Part shown: positions 1 to 8,349 of the stretch, in pieces
Layout: each line of letters opens with the position of its first letter
Position numbering within the stretch: the first letter of the stretch is position 1
Source: Rhizobium sp. Root1203
GTDB taxonomy: Bacteria; Pseudomonadota; Alphaproteobacteria; Rhizobiales; Rhizobiaceae
Direction: 5' to 3'
DNA length: 64,000 bases
Assembly (NCBI RefSeq): GCF_001424945.1
Contig: NZ_LMCW01000056.1
Coordinates: 1 to 64,000 of the forward strand
Made by a program: the position numbers and the translations under genes
The notes under the pieces: model-generated
The model's database searches: none
Told to the model about the DNA's origin: nothing
Seen by the model: the letters and a program-made list of their open reading frames with translations, nothing else

Positions 1-329
1 AACGCATTCAGTGAAAGCGTGTCGGCATGCTCGGGGGAGGGGAGCCGTTTCTTTGCCATCCCCGGACCGAATCATGATTTGCCCCGTCTTAGGAATCCCC
101 GCACCGACCAACAGGATTCTACGCGCCGGGTTATGCACACTTTCTATGGGCGGTCGCCGAATGCTGCCACCGATTTTGCCCCACGTACAACTCAACTACT
201 CAACTCGGTGCCCCAGGCGGCAAAAGCGCTGCCTGAATTGCGGGACGTTTTCCGCACGAGACGTAGGTAACAGTCTCAGCTTGCTACGGACGGTGTCTAT
301 TGGCGGTTGAGCGTCTATTCGTCCCCGGT
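1..329. other. Region without a recognisable gene
   Basis: This stretch lies downstream of the phenylalanine hydroxylase gene and upstream of anything else in view. Short open frames exist on the plus strand but their translations are arginine/proline-rich, have no family resemblance and no convincing ribosome binding site. I see no hairpin with a T-run that would serve as a clear terminator. It may hold the 3' end or promoter of a gene outside the window. Confidence 0.4.
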
Positions 330-1121
330 TCACGATGCCTTGGCTTCGAAAGCGGGCGCGAAGTCACCCAGCGACTTCGCCGAGAGGATCAAGCTTTCGA
401 TATCCTGCTCGACGATCGCCTCAAGGTCGGCGAAGCTGTCGATCACGTAGTAGATCGGCTGGACGATATCGATCCGGTAAGCCGTCCTCAGCACACTCAG
501 CAGATCGAAAGGCCGGAATTCGCACGCACGGCCTTCCATTGCTGCCATTGCTTCGCTTGGCGACGAGACGATGCCCGCGCCGTAGCAGCGGCGGCCTTGC
601 GTCGTATTGATCAGCCCGAACTCGACGGTAAACCAGAAGATGCGGAACAAATGCCACGAATACCCCTTGCCGAGGCGCACGGCGGTTTCGCCGAAACGTC
701 GTACGAAGTTTGCATAGCTCTGGTTGGTGAGCAGCGGACAATGGCCGAACACCTCATGGAAGAGATCCGGCTCCTCGATATAGTCCATGTGCTCGCGGCG
801 GCGCAGGAAGGTTGCGAGCGGGAATTTGCCTTGCGACAGGAGCTCGTAGAAACGCGATGGAGGAATAAGCGCTGGAACGCCTTCGACGCCGAAGCCGGTG
901 GTTTCGTTCAGGCGCCGGTTCACGTCGAGAAGTTGGGGGACCTTATCCGGCTTTAGCCCCAGCGTTTTGACGCCGTCGAGATATTCGTGGCAGGCCATGT
1001 TGGCCAGCAGCTTCAGCTGACGCGTGTAGAGTTCTCCCCATATCGCATCTTCCTCGGGGGTATAGGCGTATAAACCATCCGGACCGGGAAGTTTGGCGGT
1101 GTAGCTGCTTTCCTTGGTCAT
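330..1121 (-). CDS. phhA: Phenylalanine-4-hydroxylase
   Basis: The 263-residue product belongs to the bacterial, single-domain aromatic amino acid hydroxylases, which convert phenylalanine to tyrosine with O2, tetrahydropterin and non-haem iron in the cytoplasm. The iron site is visible: HEVFGH supplies H122 and H127, and E167 lies in the FTVEFGL segment. There is no N-terminal ACT domain, as usual for bacteria. The start at 1121 is chosen because GGAGG lies 8 bases upstream; the frame stays open six codons further. The gene is divergent from an AsnC-type regulator and lies beside the homogentisate pathway genes, so its job is probably catabolic, feeding tyrosine into that route. No pterin-carbinolamine dehydratase (PhhB) gene is in the window. 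Confidence 0.95.
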   Translation of the reverse strand: MTKESSYTAKLPGPDGLYAYTPEEDAIWGELYTRQLKLLANMACHEYLDGVKTLGLKPDKVPQLLDVNRRLNETTGFGVEGVPALIPPSRFYELLSQGKFPLATFLRRREHMDYIEEPDLFHEVFGHCPLLTNQSYANFVRRFGETAVRLGKGYSWHLFRIFWFTVEFGLINTTQGRRCYGAGIVSSPSEAMAAMEGRACEFRPFDLLSVLRTAYRIDIVQPIYYVIDSFADLEAIVEQDIESLILSAKSLGDFAPAFEAKAS

Positions 1122-1207
1122 ACCGTTCCTCCGAGGCACTGCTGCTTTTTCACCAGTATGCTCCGGCCCTTATGGATATTCTTTCCTTTTCTTCCCGGGT
1201 TTGGTAT

Positions 1208-1224
1208 AATTATGGAAGATAATT
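1208..1224. promoter_or_regulatory. AT-rich inverted repeat in phhA / asnC intergenic region
   Basis: AATTAT and ATAATT form perfect 6-base arms around a 5-base centre (GGAAG), 18 bases before the start codon of the AsnC-type gene and within the phhA divergent promoter region. AsnC/Lrp proteins bind AT-rich dyads of about this size, so I infer an operator for the adjacent regulator, governing both phhA and itself. Binding is not shown by sequence alone. Confidence 0.45.
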
Positions 1225-1242
1225 TCGAGAAAATGTTTTGGC

Positions 1243-1704
1243 ATGAAAGAATCTGGGAATTTTCCGCGCAGGCTCCTTGAGCTCATTCAGTCCGATGGCA
1301 GCCTTTCGCTGTCAGAGTTGGCTGATAGGGCTGGCATGTCGCAAAGTTCGGCATGGCGGAAGATCCAGGAGCTGGAAGCGAGCGGCGTCATCCGCAAGCG
1401 TGTGACCCTGCTCGATCCGGGGAAACTTGATCTCAAGCTCTGTGTCGTCGCGCATGTCACGCTCGACGACCACCACGAAGAGGCAGTAGCGTCCTTCGCC
1501 TCGGTGGTTCTGGAGCGGCCGGAGATTATGGAGTGCTACGCATTGTCCGGTGCCTTCGACTACATGCTGAAGATCCGGACAAGGGATGTGGAAAGCTACG
1601 AGGCTTTCATGACCCGGTACCTCATGAGAAACCCCCATGTGCGCACGGTCGTATCGAGTTTTGTCCTGCGCGAGCTGAAATTCTCCACCGAACTGCCGAT
1701 CTAG
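1243..1704 (+). CDS. AsnC/Lrp-family transcriptional regulator (phhA-side)
   Basis: The 153-residue protein has the normal family size and layout: an N-terminal winged helix-turn-helix (about residues 8-55, with the recognition segment around MSQSSAWRKIQELEASG) and a C-terminal RAM ligand-sensing domain (about 65-145). Such proteins assemble as dimers to octamers and respond to amino acids. It is transcribed away from phhA across a 121-base intergenic region containing an AT-rich dyad. By position it is the likely phenylalanine/tyrosine-responsive controller of phhA, but the ligand is an inference. It ends 34 bases before a second AsnC gene that converges on it. Confidence 0.9.
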   Translation: MKESGNFPRRLLELIQSDGSLSLSELADRAGMSQSSAWRKIQELEASGVIRKRVTLLDPGKLDLKLCVVAHVTLDDHHEEAVASFASVVLERPEIMECYALSGAFDYMLKIRTRDVESYEAFMTRYLMRNPHVRTVVSSFVLRELKFSTELPI

Positions 1705-1737
1705 CGCGGATCGCCCAAAACGATGCAGCCGGCGTCC

Positions 1738-2217
1738 TCAGCCGCTCAGCATGTGCACCGGCAACCCTTCAAATGTCTTGAGCGTGTCGAGGACGATCGA
1801 AGTCTTCACGTGCTGCACCGACTCGTGAGGCAACAGGATGTCGTTGACGAACCGCGAAAGGTCGGTGAGCCCGCGTGTCGCGACCTTCAGGTGATAGTCC
1901 ATTTCACCGGTCAGGGCATAGGCTTCCAGCACTTCCGGTAGTCCGTTGATGAGTTGGGAAAATCTGCGGGCATTGTCTCTGTTGTGCGTTGCAAGGGTGA
2001 CGGAAATCACCACCAGCATGTCCAGGCCCAGCTTTTGCCGATCCAGGTTGGCCTGGTAACCCCTGATAAATCCCTCCGACTCCAGTCTCGTCCGTCGGCG
2101 AGAGCACTGCGAAGGTGAAAGCGCGATCCGCTCCCCCAATTCGTTGTTCGTCAACCTGCCGTCCCTTTGGAGCTCCTGGAGCAGACGCAAATCGAACATA
2201 TCAAGCCGTTCATTCAT
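1738..2217 (-). CDS. AsnC/Lrp-family transcriptional regulator (hpd-side)
   Basis: This 159-residue protein has an AsnC-type helix-turn-helix (about residues 10-60; IALSPSQCSRRRTRLESEG is the recognition region) followed by a RAM domain ending near residue 150. It is divergent from hpd, with 129 bases between the start codons, which suggests control of the hpd-hmgA-fah-maiA series. It is not a close copy of the AsnC gene that converges on it from 1243: the helix-turn-helix and the tail both differ. The ligand is probably an aromatic amino acid or a pathway intermediate, inferred from context only. Confidence 0.9.
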   Translation of the reverse strand: MNERLDMFDLRLLQELQRDGRLTNNELGERIALSPSQCSRRRTRLESEGFIRGYQANLDRQKLGLDMLVVISVTLATHNRDNARRFSQLINGLPEVLEAYALTGEMDYHLKVATRGLTDLSRFVNDILLPHESVQHVKTSIVLDTLKTFEGLPVHMLSG

Positions 2218-2346
2218 TGCACGAAATCCTCAAATCTCTCACGATCCGTGCATAAATTCCTCCGCAGATGAGAAGAATGCAAGAACTTTGCGGGCGTTTT
2301 GGATCACACTTTGCATAACCAGAAGCAAATTTCCTTGGAGGAGAAA

Positions 2347-3456
2347 ATGGGCCCCTTTCCGCATGACGCGCCGCCGCCGGACATCACCGCCACCAATCCC
2401 GCTGGCACCGACGGCTTCGAATTCGTTGAGTTCGCCCATCCGGAACCGGAGAAATTGCGCGAGCTCTTCTCGCGCATGGGCTACATTCCAGTCGCCAGGC
2501 ACAAGACGAAGGACATCACCGTTTGGCGTCAGGGTGACATCAACTATATCCTGAACGCCGAGGCGGGCAGCCATGCCACTCGCTTCGTCGCTGAGCACGG
2601 TCCCTCTGCTCCATCGATGGCCTGGCGGGTCGTCGATGCCAAGCACGCCTTCGACCATGCGATATCAAAAGGTGCCGTTGCCTACGAGGGGAATGACAAG
2701 GCGCTCGACGTTCCGGCGATCGTTGGCATTGGTGGCTCGCTGCTCTATTTTGTCGAGACCTATGGTGCAAAGGGATCGGCTTATGACGTCGAATTCGATT
2801 GGCTGGGCGAGCGCAACCCGCATCCCGAAGGAATGGGCTTCTACTATCTCGACCATCTGACGCACAACGTCTTCCGGGGCAACATGGACAAGTGGTGGGA
2901 TTTCTACCGTGAAATGTTCAATTTCAAGCAGATCCACTTCTTCGATATCGACGGACGCATCACCGGTCTGGTCAGCCGGGCCATCACGTCGCCTTGCGGA
3001 AAAATCCGTATTCCCCTGAATGAATCGAAGGACGAGACCAGCCAGATCGAAGAGTTTCTGAAGAAATACAAGGGCGAAGGTATCCAGCACATCGCCGTTG
3101 GAACAGAGAATATCTATGGGGCCACCGACAGGCTTGCCGAGAATGGTCTTCGCTTCATGCCGGGTCCTCCGGAGACCTATTACGACATGTCCCATGAACG
3201 GGTAAACGGCCATGACGAACCCATCGAACGCATGAAGAAGCATGGCATTCTTATCGACGGCGAAGGCGTGGTGAACGGTGGCATGACCAAAATCCTGCTG
3301 CAGATTTTCTCAAAGACGGTCATCGGGCCGATCTTCTTCGAATTCATCCAGCGCAAAGGTGACGAAGGCTTTGGTGAAGGCAATTTCCGCGCACTTTTCG
3401 AGTCGATAGAGGCGGATCAGATCAGGCGCGGCGTGATCGGGACGGCGGCAGAGTGA
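2347..3456 (+). CDS. hpd: 4-hydroxyphenylpyruvate dioxygenase
   Basis: The 369-residue product turns 4-hydroxyphenylpyruvate into homogentisate, the step after tyrosine transamination. It has the two vicinal-oxygen-chelate domains of the family, and the Fe(II) ligands can be placed: H170 in DHLTHNV, H248 in IQHIAVG and E332 in FFEFIQRKGD. The C-terminal active-site helix (GEGNFRALFESIE) is present. The start at 2347 is preferred because GGAGGAG lies just upstream; the open frame begins 16 codons earlier without such a site. It is followed by hmgA, with a hairpin in the 58-base gap, and the two are probably co-transcribed. Confidence 0.96.
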   Translation: MGPFPHDAPPPDITATNPAGTDGFEFVEFAHPEPEKLRELFSRMGYIPVARHKTKDITVWRQGDINYILNAEAGSHATRFVAEHGPSAPSMAWRVVDAKHAFDHAISKGAVAYEGNDKALDVPAIVGIGGSLLYFVETYGAKGSAYDVEFDWLGERNPHPEGMGFYYLDHLTHNVFRGNMDKWWDFYREMFNFKQIHFFDIDGRITGLVSRAITSPCGKIRIPLNESKDETSQIEEFLKKYKGEGIQHIAVGTENIYGATDRLAENGLRFMPGPPETYYDMSHERVNGHDEPIERMKKHGILIDGEGVVNGGMTKILLQIFSKTVIGPIFFEFIQRKGDEGFGEGNFRALFESIEADQIRRGVIGTAAE

Positions 3457-3464
3457 TATCGTCT

Positions 3465-3489
3465 GGCGACCCCGGCATCGCGGGTCGCC
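3465..3489. other. Intercistronic hairpin between hpd and hmgA
   Basis: GGCGACCC and GGGTCGCC form perfect 8-base arms around a 9-base loop directly after the hpd stop codon. No T-run follows, so it is more likely an RNA-stability or attenuation element than a full intrinsic terminator, since hmgA continues the same pathway. Confidence 0.5.
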
Positions 3490-3514
3490 CTGAGTTTTGG
3501 GGAGGAATTGGGCA

Positions 3515-4873
3515 ATGGAACAAACGGCAACACAGGCTCGAGACGGTGTCTCGGCGGCAGGCACGCTCGAATATATGCCGGGGTTCGGCAACGACTTCGA
3601 GAGCGAGTCGCTTCCTGCCGCGTTGCCGCAAGGCCAGAACAGCCCACAGACATGCAATTACGGTCTTTACGCCGAGCAGCTCTCCGGCTCGCCTTTCACC
3701 GCCCCACGTGGGACGAATGAAAGATCCTGGCTCTATCGCATTCGCCCGAGCGTGCGCCACACCCGTCGCTTCTCGAACGCCAGCTTGCCGCTTTGGAAAT
3801 CCGCGCCCTGCCTGGACGAGCATTCGCTTCCTCTGGGCCAGCTTCGCTGGGACCCGGTTGCCGCGCCGACCGAGACGCTGACGTTTATTGAGGGAGTGCG
3901 AACGATGACGGCGGCAGGCGATGTCCTGACCCAGGTTGGCATGGCCGCCCATCTCTATGTCTTCAACGAAGACATGATCGACGACTACGTCTTCAACGCG
4001 GATGGCGAGCTCTTGATCGTTCCCCAACTCGGGGCGATCCGGGTCTTCACCGAAATGGGCATGATGGATGTCGAGCCTCTCGAAATATGTCTCATTCCCC
4101 GTGGGATGATGTTCAAGGTGATGCGCAGCGGCGAGCATCCGGTATGGCGTGGATATATCTGCGAGAATTACGGCGCCAAATTCAGGCTGCCGGATCGGGG
4201 GCCAATCGGTGCGAACTGCCTGGCCAATCCACGCGACTTCAAGATACCCGTTGCGGCTTTCGAGGATAAGGAAACCCCTTGCCGCGTCCACGTCAAGTGG
4301 TGCGGAAAATTCTATGTCACAGAGATCGGCCACTCGCCCCTCGATGTGGTGGCCTGGCACGGCAACTACGCGCCCTTCAAATATGACTTGCGGACGTTTT
4401 CCCCGGTCGGCGCAATCCTGTTCGATCACCCCGACCCATCGATTTTCACGGTGTTGACGGCGCCTACCGAAGAGGCGGGGACCGCGAACGTCGATTTCGT
4501 GATCTTTCCGCCGCGCTGGCTCGTTGCCGAACACACCTTCCGCCCTCCGTGGTACCACCGGAACATCATGAGTGAATTCATGGGCCTGATCCATGGTCAG
4601 TATGATGCAAAGGAAGAAGGATTCGTCCCGGGTGGCATGAGCCTGCACAACATGATGCTCCCCCACGGGCCGGATGCGCTTGGCTTCGAGAAGGCCGCCA
4701 GGTCCGAACTCAAGCCTGTGAAACTTGATCACACCATGGCGTTCATGTTCGAGACACGGTACCCGCAGCAACTGACAAGGTACGCGGCGGAACTCGAAAC
4801 GCTGCAGGACAACTACCTGGAATGCTGGGACGGCCTGGAACGCAAGTTCGATGGGACACCGGGCATCAAGTGA
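3515..4873 (+). CDS. hmgA: Homogentisate 1,2-dioxygenase
   Basis: This 452-residue enzyme cleaves the homogentisate ring to maleylacetoacetate. The iron ligands expected for the family are visible as H348 (in PPWYHRN), E354 (MSEFMG) and H384 (LPHGPDA). The N-terminus [12 protein letters not shown] is typical. The start at 3515 has GGAGG 8 bases upstream; a TTG six codons earlier is possible but lacks such a site. It lies after hpd and 37 bases before the fumarylacetoacetase gene. A long open frame on the opposite strand (3422-4939) is a codon-bias shadow. Confidence 0.97.
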   Translation: MEQTATQARDGVSAAGTLEYMPGFGNDFESESLPAALPQGQNSPQTCNYGLYAEQLSGSPFTAPRGTNERSWLYRIRPSVRHTRRFSNASLPLWKSAPCLDEHSLPLGQLRWDPVAAPTETLTFIEGVRTMTAAGDVLTQVGMAAHLYVFNEDMIDDYVFNADGELLIVPQLGAIRVFTEMGMMDVEPLEICLIPRGMMFKVMRSGEHPVWRGYICENYGAKFRLPDRGPIGANCLANPRDFKIPVAAFEDKETPCRVHVKWCGKFYVTEIGHSPLDVVAWHGNYAPFKYDLRTFSPVGAILFDHPDPSIFTVLTAPTEEAGTANVDFVIFPPRWLVAEHTFRPPWYHRNIMSEFMGLIHGQYDAKEEGFVPGGMSLHNMMLPHGPDALGFEKAARSELKPVKLDHTMAFMFETRYPQQLTRYAAELETLQDNYLECWDGLERKFDGTPGIK

Positions 4874-4910
4874 AGGCCGCTCACGCATCCTCCGCCACTG
4901 GAATTGGGAC

Positions 4911-5936
4911 ATGAAGCTCGCGACATTGAAAAACTCCACGAGGGATGGTCGGCTTGTCGTCGTCTCCCGCGATCTGACCCGCTTCTGCGAGGTCGGTCAC
5001 GTTGCCCGGACGCTGCAGGCAGCTCTCGACGATTGGGAGCACGTGGCTCCGAGACTTGCACAGATCGCGCAAGGCGTCGAGACAGGCGCCCAGCCGACCG
5101 GCAGGTTCCATGAACATGACGCCACGTCGCCCTTGCCGCGCGCCTATCAGTGGGCCGACGGTTCGGCCTATGTCAATCATGTCGAGCTCGTGCGCAAGGC
5201 GCGCGAGGCAGAGATGCCGGCGAGCTTTTGGGTCGATCCGCTGATGTATCAAGGGGGGTCTGACGGTTTCCTGGCCCCGCGCGACCCGATCGTGATGGCC
5301 GACGAGGCTTATGGGATCGATATGGAAGGCGAGGTTGCCGTCGTCGTGGGCGACGTGCCCATGGGTTCCAGTCCGCAGGTCGCCCGTGCCGCCATCCGGC
5401 TGGTGATGCTCGTCAACGATGTGTCGCTACGCGGTCTCATACCGGGGGAGCTTGCAAAGGGATTTGGTTTTTTCCAGTCCAAACCCGCGTCTGCATTTTC
5501 TCCGGTTGCGGTAACGCCTGACGAGCTCGGAGACGACTGGGACGGCGGGAAAGTGCATCGTCCGCTACTCGTAAGCCTGAACGGCAAGGCGTTCGGCAAG
5601 GCGAATGCCGGCATCGACATGACGTTTGATTTTGGCCAGCTGATCGCCCATGCCGCCAAGACCCGCAACCTCGTAGCCGGAACGGTCATCGGTTCGGGAA
5701 CGGTTTCGAACAAGCTGGACGGTGGAGCGGGCAGACCCGTCGAAGATGGAGGAGACGGCTACTCCTGCATCGCCGAGATACGGATGATTGAGACCATCCA
5801 GACCGGATCTCCGAGGACTCCGTTCCTGAAGTTCGGCGACATCGTCCGTATTGAGATGAAGGATCGAGCCGGACAATCGATCTTCGGGGCGATCGAGCAA
5901 ACCGTCGAGAAATATGCCGGGGGCGAAACCCGATGA
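4911..5936 (+). CDS. fahA: Fumarylacetoacetase (short bacterial type)
   Basis: The 341-residue protein belongs to the fumarylacetoacetate hydrolase family and is expected to split fumarylacetoacetate into fumarate and acetoacetate. Family landmarks include MEGEVAVVVGD (metal-binding acidic region, about residue 140), DVSLRG, GFFQSKPASAFSP and the C-terminal GSGTVSNK loop. It is shorter than the eukaryotic enzyme (about 420 residues), as is usual in rhizobia. The start is ATG 4911; the frame is open 20 codons further back into hmgA, but the ATG before KLATLKNS fits the family N-terminus. Its stop overlaps the maiA start by four bases (ATGA), so the two are translationally coupled. Confidence 0.93.
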   Translation: MKLATLKNSTRDGRLVVVSRDLTRFCEVGHVARTLQAALDDWEHVAPRLAQIAQGVETGAQPTGRFHEHDATSPLPRAYQWADGSAYVNHVELVRKAREAEMPASFWVDPLMYQGGSDGFLAPRDPIVMADEAYGIDMEGEVAVVVGDVPMGSSPQVARAAIRLVMLVNDVSLRGLIPGELAKGFGFFQSKPASAFSPVAVTPDELGDDWDGGKVHRPLLVSLNGKAFGKANAGIDMTFDFGQLIAHAAKTRNLVAGTVIGSGTVSNKLDGGAGRPVEDGGDGYSCIAEIRMIETIQTGSPRTPFLKFGDIVRIEMKDRAGQSIFGAIEQTVEKYAGGETR

Positions 5937-6565
5937 CGCAGTTCGTTCTCTACGACTACTGGAGATCATCGGCGAGCTATCGCGTTCGCATCGCACTCAA
6001 TATCGTGGGGATCGATTACACGACAGTGTCAATCAACCTGTTGGAGGGGGCGCACAAGAGCCCCGACTATCTCGCGTTGAACCCCCAGGGTCTCGTGCCG
6101 ACATTGGTGATCGACGGAAGGACGCTGACGCAGTCGCTGGCGATCATCGAATATCTGACGGACATTCGGCCAGAATGCGGCTTGCTGCCAATGGACATTG
6201 CCGACCGACACCACGTCAGAGCACTTTCATACGCGATCGCCATGGACATTCATCCCATCTGCAACATGCATGTCGCAGCGCATGTCAGGACGATAGTGGG
6301 CAAAGCTGACGCGCGCGAGGAATGGATGAAGCACTTCATCTCAGATGGGCTACGCAAACTGGAAGCGATGCTCGATAAATTCGACGGAGACTTCAGTCTT
6401 GGAGATGCGCCGACGATGGTCGATCTCTGCCTTGTCCCCCAAGTCTACAACGCCCGCCGCTGGGGCGTTGATATGGCCGGCTTCAAGCGCATCGTTGATA
6501 TCGATCGCAGGTGTGCGGCTTTGCCGGCGTTTCAGGCCGCACATCCCGACCGCGTGAAACCATAG
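5933..6565 (+). CDS. maiA: Maleylacetoacetate isomerase (zeta-class GST)
   Basis: The 210-residue product is a zeta-class glutathione transferase. The motif SSASYRVRIAL near the N-terminus (about residues 11-21) is the glutathione-contact signature of maleylacetoacetate isomerases, and NPQGLVPTL carries the cis-proline. It isomerises maleylacetoacetate to fumarylacetoacetate using glutathione, the step before the enzyme encoded just upstream. The start codon overlaps the fumarylacetoacetase stop by four bases. It closes the hpd-hmgA-fah-maiA series; the next gene is convergent. Confidence 0.95.
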   Translation: MTQFVLYDYWRSSASYRVRIALNIVGIDYTTVSINLLEGAHKSPDYLALNPQGLVPTLVIDGRTLTQSLAIIEYLTDIRPECGLLPMDIADRHHVRALSYAIAMDIHPICNMHVAAHVRTIVGKADAREEWMKHFISDGLRKLEAMLDKFDGDFSLGDAPTMVDLCLVPQVYNARRWGVDMAGFKRIVDIDRRCAALPAFQAAHPDRVKP

Positions 6566-6614
6566 TGGCAACGCGCGCGGTGCGCAGCCGAGACCGGACG
6601 TCTCATCCAGCTTA

Positions 6615-7097
6615 TCATGGTCCAAACAGCCGTTTGTCCCAATAGACCGGTTGATGAAGGCTCACCGCAATTCTTGGGGACTCGGGATGCGCCGGGTTGA
6701 TGATAATATTATTATCCAGCCGGGCCACAATGCTTGGCACAATCAAAATGACGCTTCGCCGTTGCAGGTGCCATTCCTCGCCAAATCGCTTGCTTGCGAC
6801 TGCCGGCATCGAGTCCCAGCCCGGCAATGCTGCCGTCGACACGACCTCGTAGGTCAGTCCTCGGGGAATTGTAATCTGGACGTAGTGCTGGTTCGGCGGC
6901 AGACGCCCGCTTCCGTGAACAAGCCTTTCAAGAACCGCAGTCGAATAGTGCTCGCTGCTGTAGATGACCGGGCTGCCGGGAGTGTTCCAACGACCCGGCG
7001 CAATGGTCGAGCCGGTGGCATCAAATATGGGATAAGCGCCGTTCGGATCGCCTATTCGGAAAGAGGACAGCGTTCGGTCAAGAACCTGAGCCGTCAC
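6615..7097 (-). CDS. RES-domain toxin of a RES-Xre toxin-antitoxin pair
   Basis: The 160-residue protein shows the RES-domain signature: an arginine in the GRWNTPG segment, the YSSEHYSTAVLE segment with conserved glutamates, and a serine in the C-terminal region. Characterised RES toxins of this type (for example Pseudomonas putida RES, M. tuberculosis MbcT) degrade NAD+. Here that activity is inferred from family. It is the second gene of a pair, starting inside the stop codon of the antitoxin gene (ATGA overlap), so expression is coupled. It converges on maiA with a 49-base gap. Confidence 0.88.
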   Translation of the reverse strand: MTAQVLDRTLSSFRIGDPNGAYPIFDATGSTIAPGRWNTPGSPVIYSSEHYSTAVLERLVHGSGRLPPNQHYVQITIPRGLTYEVVSTAALPGWDSMPAVASKRFGEEWHLQRRSVILIVPSIVARLDNNIIINPAHPESPRIAVSLHQPVYWDKRLFGP

Positions 7098-7525
7098 GCA
7101 GCGCTTCCATATTTCAGGCTTGCAAGGATCTCCAACACCAGTTCGGCCCCGATCTCGTTTTGAATGACCACATCGATCGGCGCTCTGTCCTCAAGCATTG
7201 GGTGGTTTCTGAACAGGAAGTAGCGGGCGGCTGCCGGGCTCTGCCAGACATCGACGGCAAGATTCCACACGCGCGCAACACGCGCTACCCTCATTCCTTC
7301 GTCGGGCGACAGACGAAGGCTGATCTTGCGCCGCTCCAAAGTAGCCTTGGGGACGAATCGGTACTTGAAATGTCCATCGTTCGGAGCCAACAGATGAGAT
7401 ATTCTCTCCAGAACGGCAATTGGAAGCCCCCCTTCAATTCGGGAGATGAGGCCAAGCGGCGACCGCGCCGCGGTCTCCCTGGCTGGAAGGCCGAGTACGT
7501 CCGCTACTCCTTCAAATGCCAACAT
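7094..7525 (-). CDS. MbcA/ParS/Xre-type antitoxin of the RES pair
   Basis: The 143-residue protein has the two parts expected of Xre-like antitoxins paired with RES toxins: a helix-turn-helix-like N-terminal half and a C-terminal MbcA/ParS/Xre toxin-binding domain (about residues 80-140) with the W-(9)-F-(2)-NHPMLEDRAPIDV pattern. It should neutralise the RES toxin and repress its own promoter. ATG 7525 is chosen, with AAGGA at good spacing; a GTG one codon upstream is also possible. A perfect inverted repeat lies 22-39 bases upstream. Confidence 0.87.
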   Translation of the reverse strand: MLAFEGVADVLGLPARETAARSPLGLISRIEGGLPIAVLERISHLLAPNDGHFKYRFVPKATLERRKISLRLSPDEGMRVARVARVWNLAVDVWQSPAAARYFLFRNHPMLEDRAPIDVVIQNEIGAELVLEILASLKYGSAA

Positions 7526-7546
7526 CACGAATTCCTTACCTCATTT

Positions 7547-7564
7547 GAGACTAAAAATAGTCTC
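7547..7564. promoter_or_regulatory. Inverted repeat in the toxin-antitoxin promoter
   Basis: GAGACTA and TAGTCTC form perfect 7-base arms around AAAA. It lies 22-39 bases upstream of the antitoxin start codon and overlaps an AT-rich stretch that could be the -10 region on the minus strand. The likely role is the autoregulatory operator of the antitoxin or toxin-antitoxin complex. Confidence 0.55.
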
Positions 7565-7725
7565 GTTCGGCACAAGATGCAATCGCACCTTTTGAAGCGA
7601 TGGCAACCAGGGTTGCTTGCAGGGCAAAGGCCTAACTCAGCCATGCGGACCATGCGTTGGTCCTGGAACGATCTGACGCGCGAGGTGTTATTCAAAGCTG
7701 CAATTTTGCGTGCCGGATTCCCAAG

Positions 7726-8343
7726 ATGACCGTTAAAGCCCTTGCCCTCAATGGCACTCTTAAATCCTCGAATTCCTCGGAGAAATCGTCAAGGGGCAAG
7801 CTGCTTCAGCTCATCGCCGAGGAATTCAAAAGGCACGGTGTTGAAACCGAGACGATCCGGCTTGCCGATTACGATATCAAGCCTGGCGTCACGTCGGATG
7901 AAGGCGGAGGTGATGCATGGCCGGAGATTCGCGAGAAGATCCTGAACGCGGACCTTCTCGTCCTGGGAACGCCAATCTGGCTCGGCCAACCCTCAAGCGT
8001 CTGCAAACGCGCGCTGGAGCGGATGGATACCTTTCTCGAGGAAACCGATGACGAAGGTAGGATGGTGTCCTATGGCAAGGTTGCTGCCGTCGCCGTGGTT
8101 GGAAACGAAGATGGTGCCCATCATGTGTCGGCGGAACTCTTCCAGGCATTGAACGATGTCGGTTTTACGGTTCCGGCCAATGCCGTGGCGTATCGGGTCG
8201 GTGAGGCGATGGGATCGACAAATTTTGTCGATCTTAAGCGGACGCCGAAGGCCGTTCAGGCGATGATATCGATGCTAGCCCGAAACACGGCGCATTTGGC
8301 TGGGCTGTTGAAACGATCTCAATATCCGGGCGAAGAAGGATAG
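7726..8343 (+). CDS. NADPH-dependent FMN reductase / flavodoxin-like protein
   Basis: The 205-residue product fits the FMN_red family: an N-terminal beta strand and phosphate-binding loop (ALNGTLKSSNSSEKSS, about residues 5-20), then LVLGTPIWLGQPSSVCK (about 83-99), the isoalloxazine-contact loop, and VAAVAVVGNEDGAHHV. Such proteins reduce FMN, quinones or azo compounds, or act as WrbA-like oxidoreductases; the substrate cannot be read from sequence. ATG 7726 is taken as the start because the family N-terminus begins there. The gene is six bases upstream of the uracil-DNA glycosylase gene and probably co-transcribed with it. Confidence 0.85.
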   Translation: MTVKALALNGTLKSSNSSEKSSRGKLLQLIAEEFKRHGVETETIRLADYDIKPGVTSDEGGGDAWPEIREKILNADLLVLGTPIWLGQPSSVCKRALERMDTFLEETDDEGRMVSYGKVAAVAVVGNEDGAHHVSAELFQALNDVGFTVPANAVAYRVGEAMGSTNFVDLKRTPKAVQAMISMLARNTAHLAGLLKRSQYPGEEG

Positions 8344-8349
8344 TTTGCG

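Noticed and set aside
3422-4939. 505-codon open frame on the minus strand opposite hmgA
   Set aside because: It is fully antisense to hmgA, which has clear iron ligands and a ribosome site. Long antisense frames are expected in this GC-rich codon usage.
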